From Nemophila menziesii (lineage: Eukaryota; Streptophyta; Magnoliopsida; Boraginales; Hydrophyllaceae), in NCBI GenBank assembly GCA_029959085.1, contig JARWIR010000017.1, positions 20,139,507-20,203,506 of the forward strand: a stretch of 64,000 nucleotides of DNA, written 5' to 3'. Numbering within the stretch: the stretch's first letter is position 1; the number at the start of each line of letters is the position of its first letter. Both the position numbers and the translations under genes were made by a program. The notes under the pieces are model-generated. The model searched no databases and had not been told where the DNA came from. It saw only the letters and a program-made list of their open reading frames with translations. This document shows, piece after piece, positions 12,126 through 23,640 of this stretch.

Positions 12126-12585
12126 AAGATGAATTGAAGAGTATTTGAGGATATTTAGTATTTGAGTCCTTCTACAAGGATACAAGAATAGAAGTATGGC
12201 CTTTCTTGTGAGTTGTGATTGTGAACACAGTATCGTTAATTTAGACGTTTTCTGGATTAATTTCACATTTTATGTTCATCTTTAATTTGGTGTTACATAT
12301 AATTTTCAATGGTATATTATCCATTTGTCATTGTTGATATAGTCTCCGTTTCTTGATTGTGGTATGTAAAGAATTGCACCAGGGGTTTATCATGAAATTG
12401 GCAATATTGGTGAAAGAAAATAATACCATCATGGAAAATCATCTTTACCTGTTAATTGCATGGGTTTAATTTTTGTTTTTGTTTTTAGCTTTCAACAATG
12501 GACGCATGTAAGCATATCTAACGATCAACTTTGGATTATATTTTACTCCTTAAGTTTTTTATTTTAATCAAAAAATCAAAATCAT
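12126..12585. other. 3' flank of the F-box pseudogene, no gene
   Basis: AT-rich sequence after the FBD remnant. The unit 2 counterpart is 43815-44274. Nothing else is recognisable. Confidence 0.4.
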
Positions 12586-13339
12586 CTAGTATGATGATTT
12601 TTTTTTTTTTCGAAAAGTAACATAGTGTCCTCCATTTTATCCGATTCCCACTCTCGACATTCCTAGAGTAATACTGTCGCTCCCCGAAAAGCTGGGGTGG
12701 CTCCGCACCTAGCTTTGTTCGCAAGCCTGTCCGCATGTCCATTCAATTACCTCGGTAGATGCCGAAAGGAGATTGGGCCATGGCACTCCGATCCCATCCA
12801 GATTCATCTGAGGATCGGAAGAATCGTCCATCTTGCAGCTGATGCCCGCCTAATACCTTGTATCAATTCAAGGTTGTCTGAATAGATCGTTTTTGTTTCG
12901 CCCGGGAGGTCCTTGCATTTGTTGGTTGCCGATGATACCGCAAGTGCCTCCCCTTCCAGAATTGAATCGCATCTCTGATTCTCCAGATGTTCTGCCGTGC
13001 TTGAGTTCCTCCGCTTATGTTGCTGTACGATCCCTATCCCTGTGTCCTCTGTTCTGTTACTGAAGGACGCGTCGCAAAAGAAAATTACGTCACTTCCTTC
13101 GTGTTGCGAGATTTGAGCTTCGTGTCTCCCCGACCGGCCCTGTTCCCTCGGTGTTGGGTCCACTGGTGTTCGCCATTCCACTCCGTGAAGTTCCCTCATC
13201 ATCGTATGAACATTAGCTAATACTTGATCCACGTTGACTCCTGAATTCTGGTGCACCCCTTTCATTTTTGCCTTCCACAAATTCCATAAGGTTATAAAGA
13301 GATAGTCCTTGACTTTCTGTTCCTCCTAGTATGATGATT
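12586..13339 (-). mobile_element. 5'-truncated LINE insertion with target-site duplication
   Basis: A 14-bp direct repeat (ctagtatgatgatt, 12586-12599 and 13326-13339) brackets 726 bp. On the minus strand this ends in a poly-A tail (poly-T at about 12600-12612) and contains an open frame running from the truncation point to a stop at 12804. This is the standard signature of target-primed LINE insertion. The 3' UTR is about 190 bp. Confidence 0.9.
12804..13325 (-). pseudogene. LINE ORF2 C-terminus with RNase H (RVT_3-like) domain
   Basis: The frame is open up to the insertion boundary (residues EEQKVKDYLFITLWNLWKAK at the 5' edge), so the ATG-like start at 13280 is artificial. It has the plant LINE hallmark LWNLWKA, then an RNase H domain with all three expected acidic positions: FFCDASF, EGEALA and YSDNLEL. 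The reverse transcriptase and endonuclease are missing through 5' truncation. No stop codon interrupts the remaining 174 codons, so the insertion is fairly young, though it predates the segmental duplication (same insertion in unit 2). Confidence 0.85.
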
Positions 13340-14590
13340 ATTACATATTTTATTCAGAAATAAAAAAAAACGTACCAAGAGTAGTCATAATGCCAACTTA
13401 AAATGTCCATGGTACACCGAATACATTGTGCAAGTGCATGTTTAATTAAAAATTAGAGATTATTATCCAAGGGGTCTTGAAAATACCACCTTAAGACCCA
13501 ACAACATTAGTTGACTTTCTTCTTCTTACTAAAGGCCATAAACTTAATTTAACACTATAATCCAAAATCTCAGTTACCTTCTTACCCCTTTTTGTATTTT
13601 AGTTCCCTATATATACTATTTTTCATTTAGAATTATTTTTAAACCCTAAACCTTTTTTTTTCTCTTCTCTCCCTAGACCTCACATCAAATTCTTAGCTCC
13701 TATCTTCTCCCTCTTCAGAAATCCATGGCTGCGATTCAAGATGTGAGAAAAATAAAAGAGCCGGAGCTTGAAGTTCCGTCCATGGCGGATCTTTCGTGTA
13801 AAGCTGGAGCTCGAAGCTACGTCCATGGCGGATATTTCGTGCAGCGGCGGCGGCGGTAGCTAGTGACTAGCGAAACTCTTCTTAGATCTCGTGGTGGTTC
13901 GAGGTGGTGCAGCGGAGGTGACGAAGCTTGGTTCGCTGGTGTTCAAGCTTCATGAAGTTGGAACTCAGATCTGCCATGGATTTGCTTTCGTTCATGTTCA
14001 AGCTTCGAAGGTGGGCAGATTGAGCAAGCTCAACAAGTTCGAACCACGCTCAGCAAATTCGAACAATGCTCAGCAAGTTCAAATTCTTTTTCATTTTCAT
14101 TTTTCTTATTCGAATAGGTCATTGTAATTTTCGAGGCCATACTCAGGAGATGTTAATACTCATAACTTTTAATGTATAGCTGCTTTGTGTTAATGTATAG
14201 CTGATTTGTGTTTAATATATAGCTGATTTGTGTTAATGTATAGTTGATTTGTTAATGCTCAGTAAACTTACTGAGCATACGAGCATGCTCAGTAAAGTTA
14301 CTCATCAAAAAAACTCGAATACTCAGCAACTATTTTTTATGCTCAACACTTTTTTCCGAAACTCAGTAAAATATGCTCAGTACTTTTTCCGGTGGTGGTC
14401 GGTGGTTGTGGTCGAAACTGGAAATTATTGATTGTTAATAAAGGAGGAGAGAGAAAAAATGATAAAGGGGGTGAGAGATTAATGGTAATGGAGGAGAGAG
14501 AATAATGGTAATGGAGGAGAGAGAATAATCTTTTTTTGTCTTATATACACTATAAGGGTAGTAATGACATTTGGCAAATTTGAGGCCTCT
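13340..14590. repeat. Non-coding region with three short tandem arrays and a mini-ORF
   Basis: It contains an array of three 20-bp units (gctcagcaagttcgaac-like, about 14023-14080), an array of four ~21-bp units (tgtatagctgatttgtgttaa, about 14172-14253) and a perfect inverted repeat (tgctcagtaa / ttactgagca, 14256-14277). There is also a purine-rich gagagagaataatgg tandem block near 14450-14530. A telo-box-like aaaccctaaac (13641-13651) lies upstream of a 44-codon frame at 13725-13859 starting MAAIQDVRKIKE. Edges resemble those of a non-autonomous DNA element, but no clean ends are seen. Confidence 0.45.
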
Positions 14591-14725
14591 AAGTATGAGA
14601 GAGGAATCACTTGGTTACCATGTGGCACTAAGATGCTCCTCAAGTCCTCTTGGGTAATTGACCCTAAAAATTATGTTATTGTACGAGATTTTCTAGGAAG
14701 AAAATGTTCGAAGCTAGTTCTCTAT

Positions 14726-16104
14726 GAAAGTCCTAGAGGGGGGGTGAATAGGATTACTAATAAGATAATGCCTAATTAAAAATCTTTTGGACAATAATAA
14801 GTTTAAGAGAAAACTTCTAGGTCAACTAATTAAATCAAACTCTTATAGGATCATGCAATGGAAAGAGTAAGGTTAGATATAAAAGTATAACTAGTAAAAA
14901 GCTAATCCAATATCTTAAACTACTCTAGAAGACTATATGTTAGATATCCTAGATAAACAATAACATAGAATTCATGCAAGCATATAATCAAACATATAGA
15001 GTGCGGAAAGTAAATAGAGTAGGGATAGAAAGATACACACGATTTATAGTGGTTCGGTTTCCCTACATCCACTACCTAAGGAAGCCTCCTTAGGATTTCA
15101 AGCTTTTCACTAAGCTCCCGTGTCTCTCTTAACCGGGTCGAGAACACAATAACCTTTACAAACTCTTCGATAACACGAAGGATACACCACTTGCGTAATC
15201 ACAACACAAGGACACCAAGTATACTCCCTATACTTGAATTCTCTCTTAATCTATCTATTACAAGACCTAGACTTAAGAGGATAGCAACAAAGTGTTTAAA
15301 GGTTTGCTAATTAAAGCTTGTATCTAAAACTCCTAATAGAGTGGATATGACTATAAGCTTGTATACTCCTTCTTGAGTGGATAGAACCTTGTGGCTTAAT
15401 TGATTAACTCCTTGAAAGGATTTATAAGCTCACTAAGATTGAATTTGACTATGTATAGCTCTTGACACCTTCTTGAATGATAGCAATTAAGCCCCTTAAT
15501 GTTTGTAATTAGTTGGTGTAGTTGTAGCCTTCAAAGAGCTTCAATTTATAGTAGAAAATGGCTTCCAATGGTCATAAGGCTTGAGTCCAACGGATCTATT
15601 AATCTCCCAACGGATATATTTCTTATGACTTGTCTTTTGTGCAGAAAACCCTTCCTTGCGGTGTACCGCAGGATTCGTGCGGTGTACCGCACTTCAATGG
15701 TTTGTTTTTCTAGCATACTGACGGGCTAGTCACCATACCGCGCCCTGGTCCGCAAGCTTAGTCCGGTATACCGCAGCGGTGTACCGCGCCAAGTAATCTT
15801 TGAAGGATAATGACTTGGATCAATAAATCTTCTTCACGAAAGTTGTTGTAAACATTATTCTAAGAATCTTTGAAGTTGAACACTAAGGCTAAATCTCAAT
15901 AATCATAAAGATAAGGTTAATAGTATTTGTATGAGAATAAGATTCTTAAGATAAAACAATCAAGTTGAACAACAAGATAAAGAAGGAGTTTTTTGATGAA
16001 ATAGAGTGCAAGATAGAATATAAATAACAATAGAAATTAGCACACTAAACACAAGAGGATTTGTCACATTAAAACAACCTAATAAGGGAGGCAATATGCC
16101 AACA
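14726..16104. mobile_element. Unclassified 1379-bp element, unit 1 only
   Basis: Flanked by a 6-bp direct repeat ctctat (14720-14725 and 16105-16110), present once in unit 2 (gttctctatatcacc). It begins gaaagtcctagaggggggg and ends ggcaatatgccaaca. There is no coding capacity. Inside are repeated near-palindromes of the form tgcggtgtaccgca (about 15657, 15678 and 15759) and the sequence gatttatagtggttcggttt. It looks like a non-autonomous retro-element or its remnant. I do not recognise the family with confidence. Confidence 0.75.
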
Positions 16105-16110
16105 CTCTAT

Positions 16111-17092
16111 ATCACCAACCAAAAGCTGGATATGCCAGTAAAGACTTGTCATTTTATGAATATCTTAAATTAGTACAAGGTTGACAGATGAGGATTCAAA
16201 TAAACTTGTGGATGAGGATGGTGTACAACGATATTGAAGTGGGGTACAGATGGGCCAATATGTGCACTATTCGCAGCAGGGGGCGTCGACGACGCTTATC
16301 AATGCCCCAACCATTCCCGGTTTAAGCAGAGTATCACTTTTAATTTGGCTAAGAGACTGGTTCCTTTATCTACCGCTGTCATTCCCAAAGGTAGGACCAT
16401 CTCATGCTACCTGTTGCCTGCTGCCTCTTAGATTCGGCGTGGTGAGACTCATTTAAAATTGTAGGCGGGGGCACTATATCGATATTCTTTATGGCATGGT
16501 TGCGTCTTGTCGTTATATATAGTCTTGGTCATTTTTGTGGAATCTTAATGGGTGAAAGTTGTGTTGCTTCCACCGACGACACCAAACTTATAGGACATAT
16601 TTTACAAGTTAGATATTCTCATGAATTTTTTGAAGTCCAATTTGATTGAGGTGTTTAGACAAAGTAAAGTGATATGAGTATTGACTTTGAGTACGAAAAT
16701 AGAGAAGATAGATTAGAGAAAAAGTGATCTTCATTGATAATATGACCTTATTTGTTAAGGTTATATTTAATCTATCTACCCCACCCTTATATTTCCCACT
16801 ACTTTGAACTAACAACCTATTATGTCGGTCCTATTATCAACCAGAACGGACTGCGTGCTTCCATCATGACCCACGTCTTGCGAATGGCATCACAGAATGA
16901 GTGAATGACTTTGGATCGATGTTCCTTGAGGCGGCGTATTATAACTTACCGATCCTCCTCTTGTCGCTTATATCCCCGATCTTCGTACCTCTTTATATTT
17001 CAAGGTTATGGGGATCTTTCTTGACCCTTTCATCAGTGCCTAAACCTGGATTCGTGTACGTGACACTTTTTCCTTCTCGAGGCTAACACTAA
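16111..17092. other. Gene-free region of mixed composition
   Basis: Slightly more GC-rich than its surroundings near 16234-16440 and 16830-17085, with only short unrecognised frames. The unit 2 counterpart is 46414-47395. It could be degraded transposon or captured sequence; I see no identifiable gene. Confidence 0.4.
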
Positions 17093-17378
17093 GCCTCCGT
17101 TTTGTTCGTGAAAATAATGGTTATTTTCTGTTTTCATTTTCTATATTTTTTTGTCATAATTTTCTATATTTTTCAAAAAACTAATAAAAATATGTTTGGC
17201 TAGAGAAAATGAGAACAGTTTTTTGGAAAATAAAATGAAAACACGGCTATATTGGAGAAAGTGAAATAGACATTTTCCATATTTTCTAAATTTTTTGAAA
17301 AGAAAACGAAAAATCCTTTTCTAGAAAATTTATTCTGAAAACGAAAACAGAAAATATTTGCGCAAACCAAACAGGGCC
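17093..17378. mobile_element. MITE with TAA target duplication
   Basis: Ends gcctccgttttgttcg and (reverse complement) ggccctgtttggtttg, both leading into attttctgttttc, form an imperfect inverted repeat. TAA lies on both sides (17090-17092, 17379-17381), as in PIF/Harbinger-type MITEs. There is no coding capacity. Immediately right (17379-17490) is a second, diverged copy of the right arm ending cacaaaccaaacatg. Confidence 0.65.
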
Positions 17379-17534
17379 TAACGTTTTCCATATTTTCTAA
17401 AAATATTAAAAACAAAAATCATTTTCTGAAAATATATTCTGAAAACGAAAATAGAAAATATTTTCACAAACCAAACATGTTACAACATTTTCTCTCTATC
17501 AAAATGTTTTTTGGGAATTATTCCGTAACACATA

Positions 17535-18260
17535 TTGTTTAGGAGTATTTGGTTTACCATCTCTAGTTTTCTCCTTAATTATACCATACTTAATAAATCA
17601 AAACTAAATGTGAGCATAGGTAGAAAAAGCGTTTTTATACCCTGTAAAAGCAACCATATACAAAGTAAGTCAGGTGAACAAATATATAAAATTATTAAAT
17701 CTTTTTTGCTTAAAACGTTGTACATCGGTTAGTGTAGGTTTAGATCTATTAGTGTAGTTTAGGGGCATGTTCGGGTTTAGGATCGGGTTCATCTACGGGT
17801 GTTAGAACAAATATAACCACCCAAGTCAAATGACTAAAATTTGTCAAATAGGGACTACAACGAGGTGAGTCTTACAAAGTACCCACCCAACAATAGCCAA
17901 ACCCCATCAAATGGGAGCTAAAACATGACATGTCTCGCAAGGTAGATACAAGGGTTAGAAGAAACAGAGATAACATTATAAAAACAAAGCTAGTATTTAT
18001 AGAGAAAAATTGAACAAAATGTCATGGAACTACAATTTAGGATATTAGAAAAGTAAATAGAAGTTTGTGCATGTTATGCGCTCCAAGTGCACTTAACTGT
18101 CCTATAAATTAAATATTAGGCTGATTGAATTATGCGTTTTTAAGTTAGAAAATTATTGGACTGACAATTTTTTTTTTGAAACTTTTGGGCTTATCAGCCG
18201 ATCCGGTTACATAATTAAAAAAGTCAAATTAATTAGTGGTTCTTATAAATAGTTTGGTAA
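17535..18260 (+). promoter_or_regulatory. Relic F-box 5' flank without its gene
   Basis: Diverged match to the upstream region of the intact F-box/FBD gene (23745-24280). Shared landmarks in the same order are ttctccttaattata, a purine-rich gtagaaaaa block, ccctgtaaaagc / ccctataaaatc, agtaagtcagg / agtaggtcggg, agtgtagtttaggggc and acttttgggcttatca. No F-box coding sequence follows. The unit 2 counterpart is 47838-48563. Confidence 0.65.
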
Positions 18261-19096
18261 AGTTTAGGGATTTTATTCATAAGCTTTTCCATAGTAGAGA
18301 CTATTTAATTATATATGAAAGATTAGGGGTTAGAATGCAATTATATTAATAATTATGAGTATGCACGTGAAAATAGTTGAGAGAAGATTTCTCCTCACCC
18401 ATTTATACACGTGTTGCCTTGTGGGGTTGTATAAATTATATTTATCGGATAAAAAAATGGCTAGACCGCCTTATAGTTTTTGCAAGTAGAAAAAAAAGAA
18501 TAAAGAAGAGAAGACAGCATCGGCTAGGAGAGAGAATAAACAAATAAAGAGAAAAAACTATAAAAAAAACATGATGCACTGTGAGGCCCTAAACCCCAAA
18601 CTTTTTTGAGATTCCATTAAATGTATAAACATACCATGAGAACAAGTTTGTGTATATATTGGTGTAACTATTATTGCATATATAGGTGTAAATATTGTGA
18701 TAGTATATAAGTATATATATTTGTGTCCATGTATGTGTGATCAATTAATAAAGAAGAAATTAGCATAGTAATAGTATAATATACTGATAATTGTTAATTA
18801 GGTTCATAACCTAACAAATCATTTCTTAAAAAGTCTAGCTTAAAAGTTTGGATAAATAAGGTTCAAAATATTATTTAGTTGTATAATATACCTAATATAA
18901 CCTTAAAAATAAAATAATAAATTTTTAGATAAAATAAAAAAATGCAACCACCACTGTTGAAAAAAAAAGAAAATAGTAAAGGTTGAATTAAAAAGAAACA
19001 TCAAACCTAATACTCATCTATTCACACTAACCTGCGGAAAAAAAAAAAGCAAAAAAAAATTCTCTTCACTCACCTTCCCACCATACCCGCTGCCAA
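18261..19096. other. Gene-free AT-rich stretch
   Basis: Poly-A and TA-rich non-coding DNA. The unit 2 counterpart is 48564-49398. Nothing recognisable. Confidence 0.4.
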
Positions 19097-19110
19097 GGAA
19101 AATTATCCAC

Positions 19111-19379
19111 AAACCACTGGGACTAGCTCAGTGGCCAGGACCCTGACTCTCAACTAGGAGGTACAGGGTTCGAATCCCCTCAGCTGTGTTATTTCTTGAG
19201 CCCTTAAAGGGGGTAAGCAAGGGGTGCATGGTTCGAGTCTCCTCCCTGAACATGGGTAACCTAGTTCTGATTAAGTGGGAGTATGCATGAGGAGGCGTGT
19301 ATATTTCCTATGGGATTAGTCGTGGTGCGCGTAAGCTGGCCCGGACACCCATACATCGAAAAAAAAAAAAAAAAAAAAA
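19111..19379 (+). mobile_element. tRNA-derived SINE, unit 1 only
   Basis: A perfect 14-bp target duplication ggaaaattatccac (19097-19110 and 19380-19393) brackets 269 bp ending in a ~20-base poly-A tail. It has a pol III A box (tagctcagtgg, 19124-19134) and B box (ggttcgaatcc, 19167-19177), plus a second B-box-like ggttcgagtct (19230-19240). The tail region gctggcccggacaccc recalls Au-type plant SINEs. Unit 2 has the empty site with one copy of the 14-mer (about 49399). Confidence 0.95.
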
Positions 19380-19393
19380 GGAAAATTATCCAC

Positions 19394-19714
19394 CATCATA
19401 ATCAACATTTTTTTTTGGATTTGTCATCATCAACAAATCGAAGAACCCAATTAAAGTAGCAAATTAATTTTTGTTATTAAATTTTAAAAAATTAATTTAT
19501 TATTAACCTAATCTTATCATTTTTACAAATTTTTAGAGTTATTTGATTTAGTATAATTACAATAGGTTTTTATTATCTTTTTAATTAACCATCTTAACCT
19601 GCACAAGAAACCGCCGCCAGCATCTTCACCATCTTCAACTCGGCGTGGCTATGTCATCAACAATCGAACCCACCAAGTCGGCGATTCTAAAATGGATTTT
19701 AAAGTACAACTTGT
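19394..19714. other. Gene-free stretch with dispersed repeat relatives
   Basis: Non-coding. At 19600-19680 it has phrases (gcacaagaaaccgccgcc, tatgtcatcaacaatcgaa) that recur in altered form at 28340-28505, so it is a diverged copy of that repeat. The unit 2 counterpart is 49413-49735. Confidence 0.45.
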
Positions 19715-20045
19715 TCAGAGAGCCACCAAAATTGTGCAGAGTGTCCACCAAACTTGTGCAGAGAGCCCACCGAACTGGGCTGGTCGGAATGGTGTAAGGT
19801 TTGATTGATAATGGTGGGTTATTTTGGTTTGCTGATCGAAATGGTGTAAGGTTTGATTGGTAATGGTGGGTTGTTTGATTGTGCAACTGGGCTGATTGGA
19901 ATGGTGTAAGGTTTGATTGATAATGTTCAGAGAACCCACCAAACTTGTTCATCATCAACATCAAGAATTAAGTGTCAAAGACAACGACATAATCATTTTT
20001 AGTGTAAGATTTGGTTGATAATGGTGGTTTGGTTTATGTAGTGAA
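19715..20045. repeat. Tandem repeats (tggtgtaaggtttgattg)
   Basis: Three copies, plus a fourth weaker one near 19999, of a ~60-bp unit containing aatggtgtaaggtttgattg and ataatggtgggtt. They are preceded by a ~25-bp repeat of the form gtgcagagagcccacc. Apparent reading frames on the minus strand here are by-products of the repeats. The unit 2 copy is 49736-50065. Confidence 0.75.
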
Positions 20046-20943
20046 GTCGTTTGATTTAAAAAAAAAAACATGTTCAAGAATTGTAAAAAATGGTCTGTCA
20101 ATAATTATTAAGGGTATTATGGACTATAAATATTATAGAAATGGACTGGATTTGTTGAAGAAAGTTATATTGGTTGTGGACCTTTTGAATTAATCACCCA
20201 ATAATATATTGTTTGTTAGTGAAGATGATGAAAATAATATAGGCATATGTTTTGTGTACAGTGAGTTGTGAAGAAGAAAATAAAGACGAAGACTTAGTTA
20301 ATTGCACTTAGTATGTGTGGTGTGCTTTGAGTGAAGAGAGAAAGTTAGAAAAAGATACATAAATATATATAAAAAATTAGATGGTTTCTTTTTTGTTGAA
20401 GAAGAACAAAATTATATTTATTTTATATTATATGTTGTGTATCTATGTGTGTGTTTTTGTAAGTGTGTTGCTAATAGGAGAGAGAGAAAACTATTCACAA
20501 TAAACAAATATATGTGTCTTACATGTGTATATGGTAGGAAAGAGAAAATAAAGTAAATTGTATAATTAAAATTATAAGAATGTATATCTATTCGAAGTTA
20601 ACTTTGGATATCCTAATTTTTTGTATTAAGTATATACTTATAAGAGTCCAAAAACTAATATTAATAATCTATAAGGTCTGTAGTTAAATTCGTTCTAAGT
20701 AAGGCCTTTTAAATTAAGATTAAGTCTAAAGTTACTGCATTTCCCTTTTGATAGTAAAAGTGACAACTCATTTTTGTATCTTTACATTGTAAATGTATTG
20801 AACGTTCAGAACCATTTTCTTTATTATGCATTGAATAGGTTTATCTATATTTAATTACACCATACAGTTTGTCTCTTATATATACCATCTGTCTGATTGA
20901 GACATGTAAGTAGAATTTGAAATTTGAATTTTACTCTCCAACC
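20046..20943. other. Gene-free AT-rich stretch
   Basis: Non-coding, with TA and TG-rich tracts and no recognisable gene or element ends. The unit 2 counterpart is 50066-50963. Confidence 0.4.
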
Positions 20944-23640
20944 GATCAAATCAGCCTTCTTTTTTATCATGAATTCTTCAGTTGTTTTCATTTTATCTAG
21001 TAATTCCATCATTTTAACGTGTACATTAAGTGCATTTTTTATGTTTTTTTCTTCATGAATATGTGTATGTATTATATCCACCGTTGGTATATATCCACTC
21101 GGCATAGGTGTATATGATTGCGTTCAATCATTGCTATAAAAGAGTCCTAGTTAGTCTTTCGTCAATTCTGTTCACTGGAGTGAGAGGAGAATGCCCAGGA
21201 GAAGGAAGGGACAGAAGTTGGAGCCCTATTGCACCACTTCTACACCATTCCACCATTGATCTTTGGGTAATTTAGTATTATTTTTTTGTCCTAAGCATGA
21301 TTCTTATACTTTTATTCTTAGATTTTATTAATTTTAGTATGAAGTAATTTACTTTATCCTGAGTTTGGGATTATGCGTGAACCTTTGAATACTAATTTGA
21401 TGATTATTTATGTTATTTGCGACCACTTTACGTTTAATTGGATTAGGTTATCAACTATAGTTGTTTATGAATTGATTTAATTATCTTTCTATATCCTGAT
21501 CAAATATAGATTGACCTTGGTGCCCTAGACTATCACCCTGACGGGGGGTTTGAGAATAGAACTAGTTTATTTACGACTAGTGTGCGTTAATAATCTTGAC
21601 AGACTTGACTAATTTGATAATCATATAGGGTAATTACTTTTAGCACTAATATCTATGTAGAATCTCCTCACCCATGTACTCAAGTAATTGTTAAGGCAAC
21701 ATTCTAAGCTACCCTTATGGGAGTAAGAAGGAAGTTAGAATCCCAATTAGCATAACTACCCAATTCACCCTCATAACTAGAATAATCGATTCGGTATAAT
21801 AGGAGAATACTAGCAAACTCAAGCTATACTTTCATACTTATCTCTCTTCGTTAGATAATTTATTTATTAGTTTAATTCATAATTTAGTTTATCTTTAATT
21901 TAACTTTAGTCTTAATAATAAAAACCAAAAAAACATATCTTTAATTTCAATCTTTTAGTAGTAGCAACTAAATCATCTACACTTCTTAAAAACACGAGTT
22001 CAAAGTTAACCTTATACTCCATATGGAGAACAATATTATTACTTACGTATTACTTGCGAACAGCCCGTGCACTTGCGGGGAATGATCTCTAGGGGTATTG
22101 ATTAGTTAGGTTATTTTATCACGCCTTGCGAATTACAAGCGTGGACACCTTCTATGCAAGGATGTTTCACCGAGGACTACGTCGGCATGAAGGAAACTCC
22201 GTGGCCATGAATCCAGGAAGAAGAAAACTCTAAGAAAGAGACACAAAATTTAGTAGAATTAAACTCGCAAGGGAACAAAGAATGGAATACCTATATATAG
22301 GTAACAAATAAAGTGTTCCCCAGTCCAAGATAAAGAAGTAATTATAGAATACATGTTCAAAATGAAGTAATTAACAAAGGTAGGCAAAATATCACAAACT
22401 TTCATCGTAAGTCCGCTGGAGCATAGACAATCAGATATTATTTATAACCTCGACAAAGCCTCGTCAATAAAATATTATTCATAATCCCGATGTAGTTTTG
22501 GAAATCAGATATTATTTGAAATTCCGACGCAGCCTTGGTTATCAGAGATTATTCACAAGCCCGACATCTCCTTGGAGATCGAAGAATATTCGTAAGTTGG
22601 ATGTAGCATCGACGATCGAATATTATTTGTAAGTTTGACGTAGCCTCAGCGATCGAATATTATTCGTAAATTCGACGTAGAATAGGAAATCAAGCACTTT
22701 AGTTAGCCTGCATGGCAATAAGGAATTTTCCAACTTCCAATGTTGGCACCCTTCCAAGAGGAGCAATCCTAAAAGATAGTGCCAGCATCCGCATGACAAG
22801 GGAGGTTGTCTAAAAAACCGACGCATTATTTGTGGGCATGATCATCAAAACACAAAGGAGAACACAGTGAGTGAGTCAAAGGCCAGCTAAATCTTGTATA
22901 AGCGTTAAAACTACAGAGAGTAATGACTTCATTATAGTTATATATCCAAGTAAAGGTCATAAATCACACAAATTCAAAGGGGTATTGATAAGACAAAATA
23001 TAACGCCAATACCAGATTAATCTCGATTAGGTTTGAAAGGTCTGGACCAAGGAGGTTGCATATCGATAAGAGGGGAACGTACATCTGCCGAAAAGAGAGG
23101 AATGACAAAAATAATCATAGGACATATACACCGAGCCACCCTGGAATCCCAAGGCCATGCCCGAGGGTAAACACTTTGCTATAACACGAATATCTATTTG
23201 ATGACTCGGTCTTTGCAATATCCTAACATGCACACTCGTAATCGTGTAAAACTGCGCACCAAACTACGTTCCGCACACATCTTCGACATCCATAAATACC
23301 TTCATCCATAGTAGAAAAGGGGGCACTCTGAATCCTCTATCTCTCTCCCCCAAAAAAGAATATGGTTATTATACAGTCAACATATATCTCCTTAACTCAT
23401 CAAGTCAAGTAATCCTTAATAGCAATAATGATAATGTTGAGTTTCGAAGTGACATTAAGAGCGCACTTCCCTTTGACCCTGAAATAGTGTCAGGTTTCAG
23501 GAAGACTTGACGAAGCATTCAAAGCCTCAGGTCGTTGAAGATAAAAATCCTTGGTGGTGATCAAGAGCAAGGTACGTAGTTATTACCACGATTCACCGTC
23601 TTAATACCATAGTACTACTTCCTTCTCTTCTTTTGCCGAC
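20944..23640. other. LTR-retrotransposon-like non-coding region upstream of F-box gene
   Basis: No significant open frame. It contains stretches resembling the untranslated ends of plant LTR elements (around 21480-21780 and 22050-22330) and a 37-bp minisatellite. I could not define both ends of an element. Copies occur at 50964-53640 and 57926-60600. Confidence 0.4.
22428..22686. repeat. 37-bp minisatellite, seven units (unit 1)
   Basis: Seven consecutive units of exactly 37 bp (259 bp) with consensus gatcgaatattattcgtaa followed by gttcgacgtagcctcgg, preceded by a degenerate partial unit. Units differ from one another by many substitutions but never in length. Confidence 0.9.

Noticed and set aside
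16234..16456. Two overlapping 65-68 codon frames in a GC-richer patch
   Set aside because: No recognisable motif and no gene-like context; possibly degraded captured DNA.
19111..19190. Possible tRNA gene (A and B boxes at tRNA-like spacing)
   Set aside because: Target duplications, poly-A tail and lack of a closed acceptor stem show it is a SINE head.
19635..19964. Two overlapping minus-strand frames rich in Gln, Thr and His
   Set aside because: They read through the tggtgtaaggtttgattg tandem repeat and have no recognisable domain.
22428..22686. Possible CRISPR-like array of regular 37-bp units
   Set aside because: Units are directly adjacent without spacers and diverge along their length; this is a plant minisatellite.
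22623..23233. Minus-strand frames of about 67 codons repeated in all three units
   Set aside because: They overlap the minisatellite or LTR-like DNA, lack family resemblance and are conserved only because the duplication is recent.
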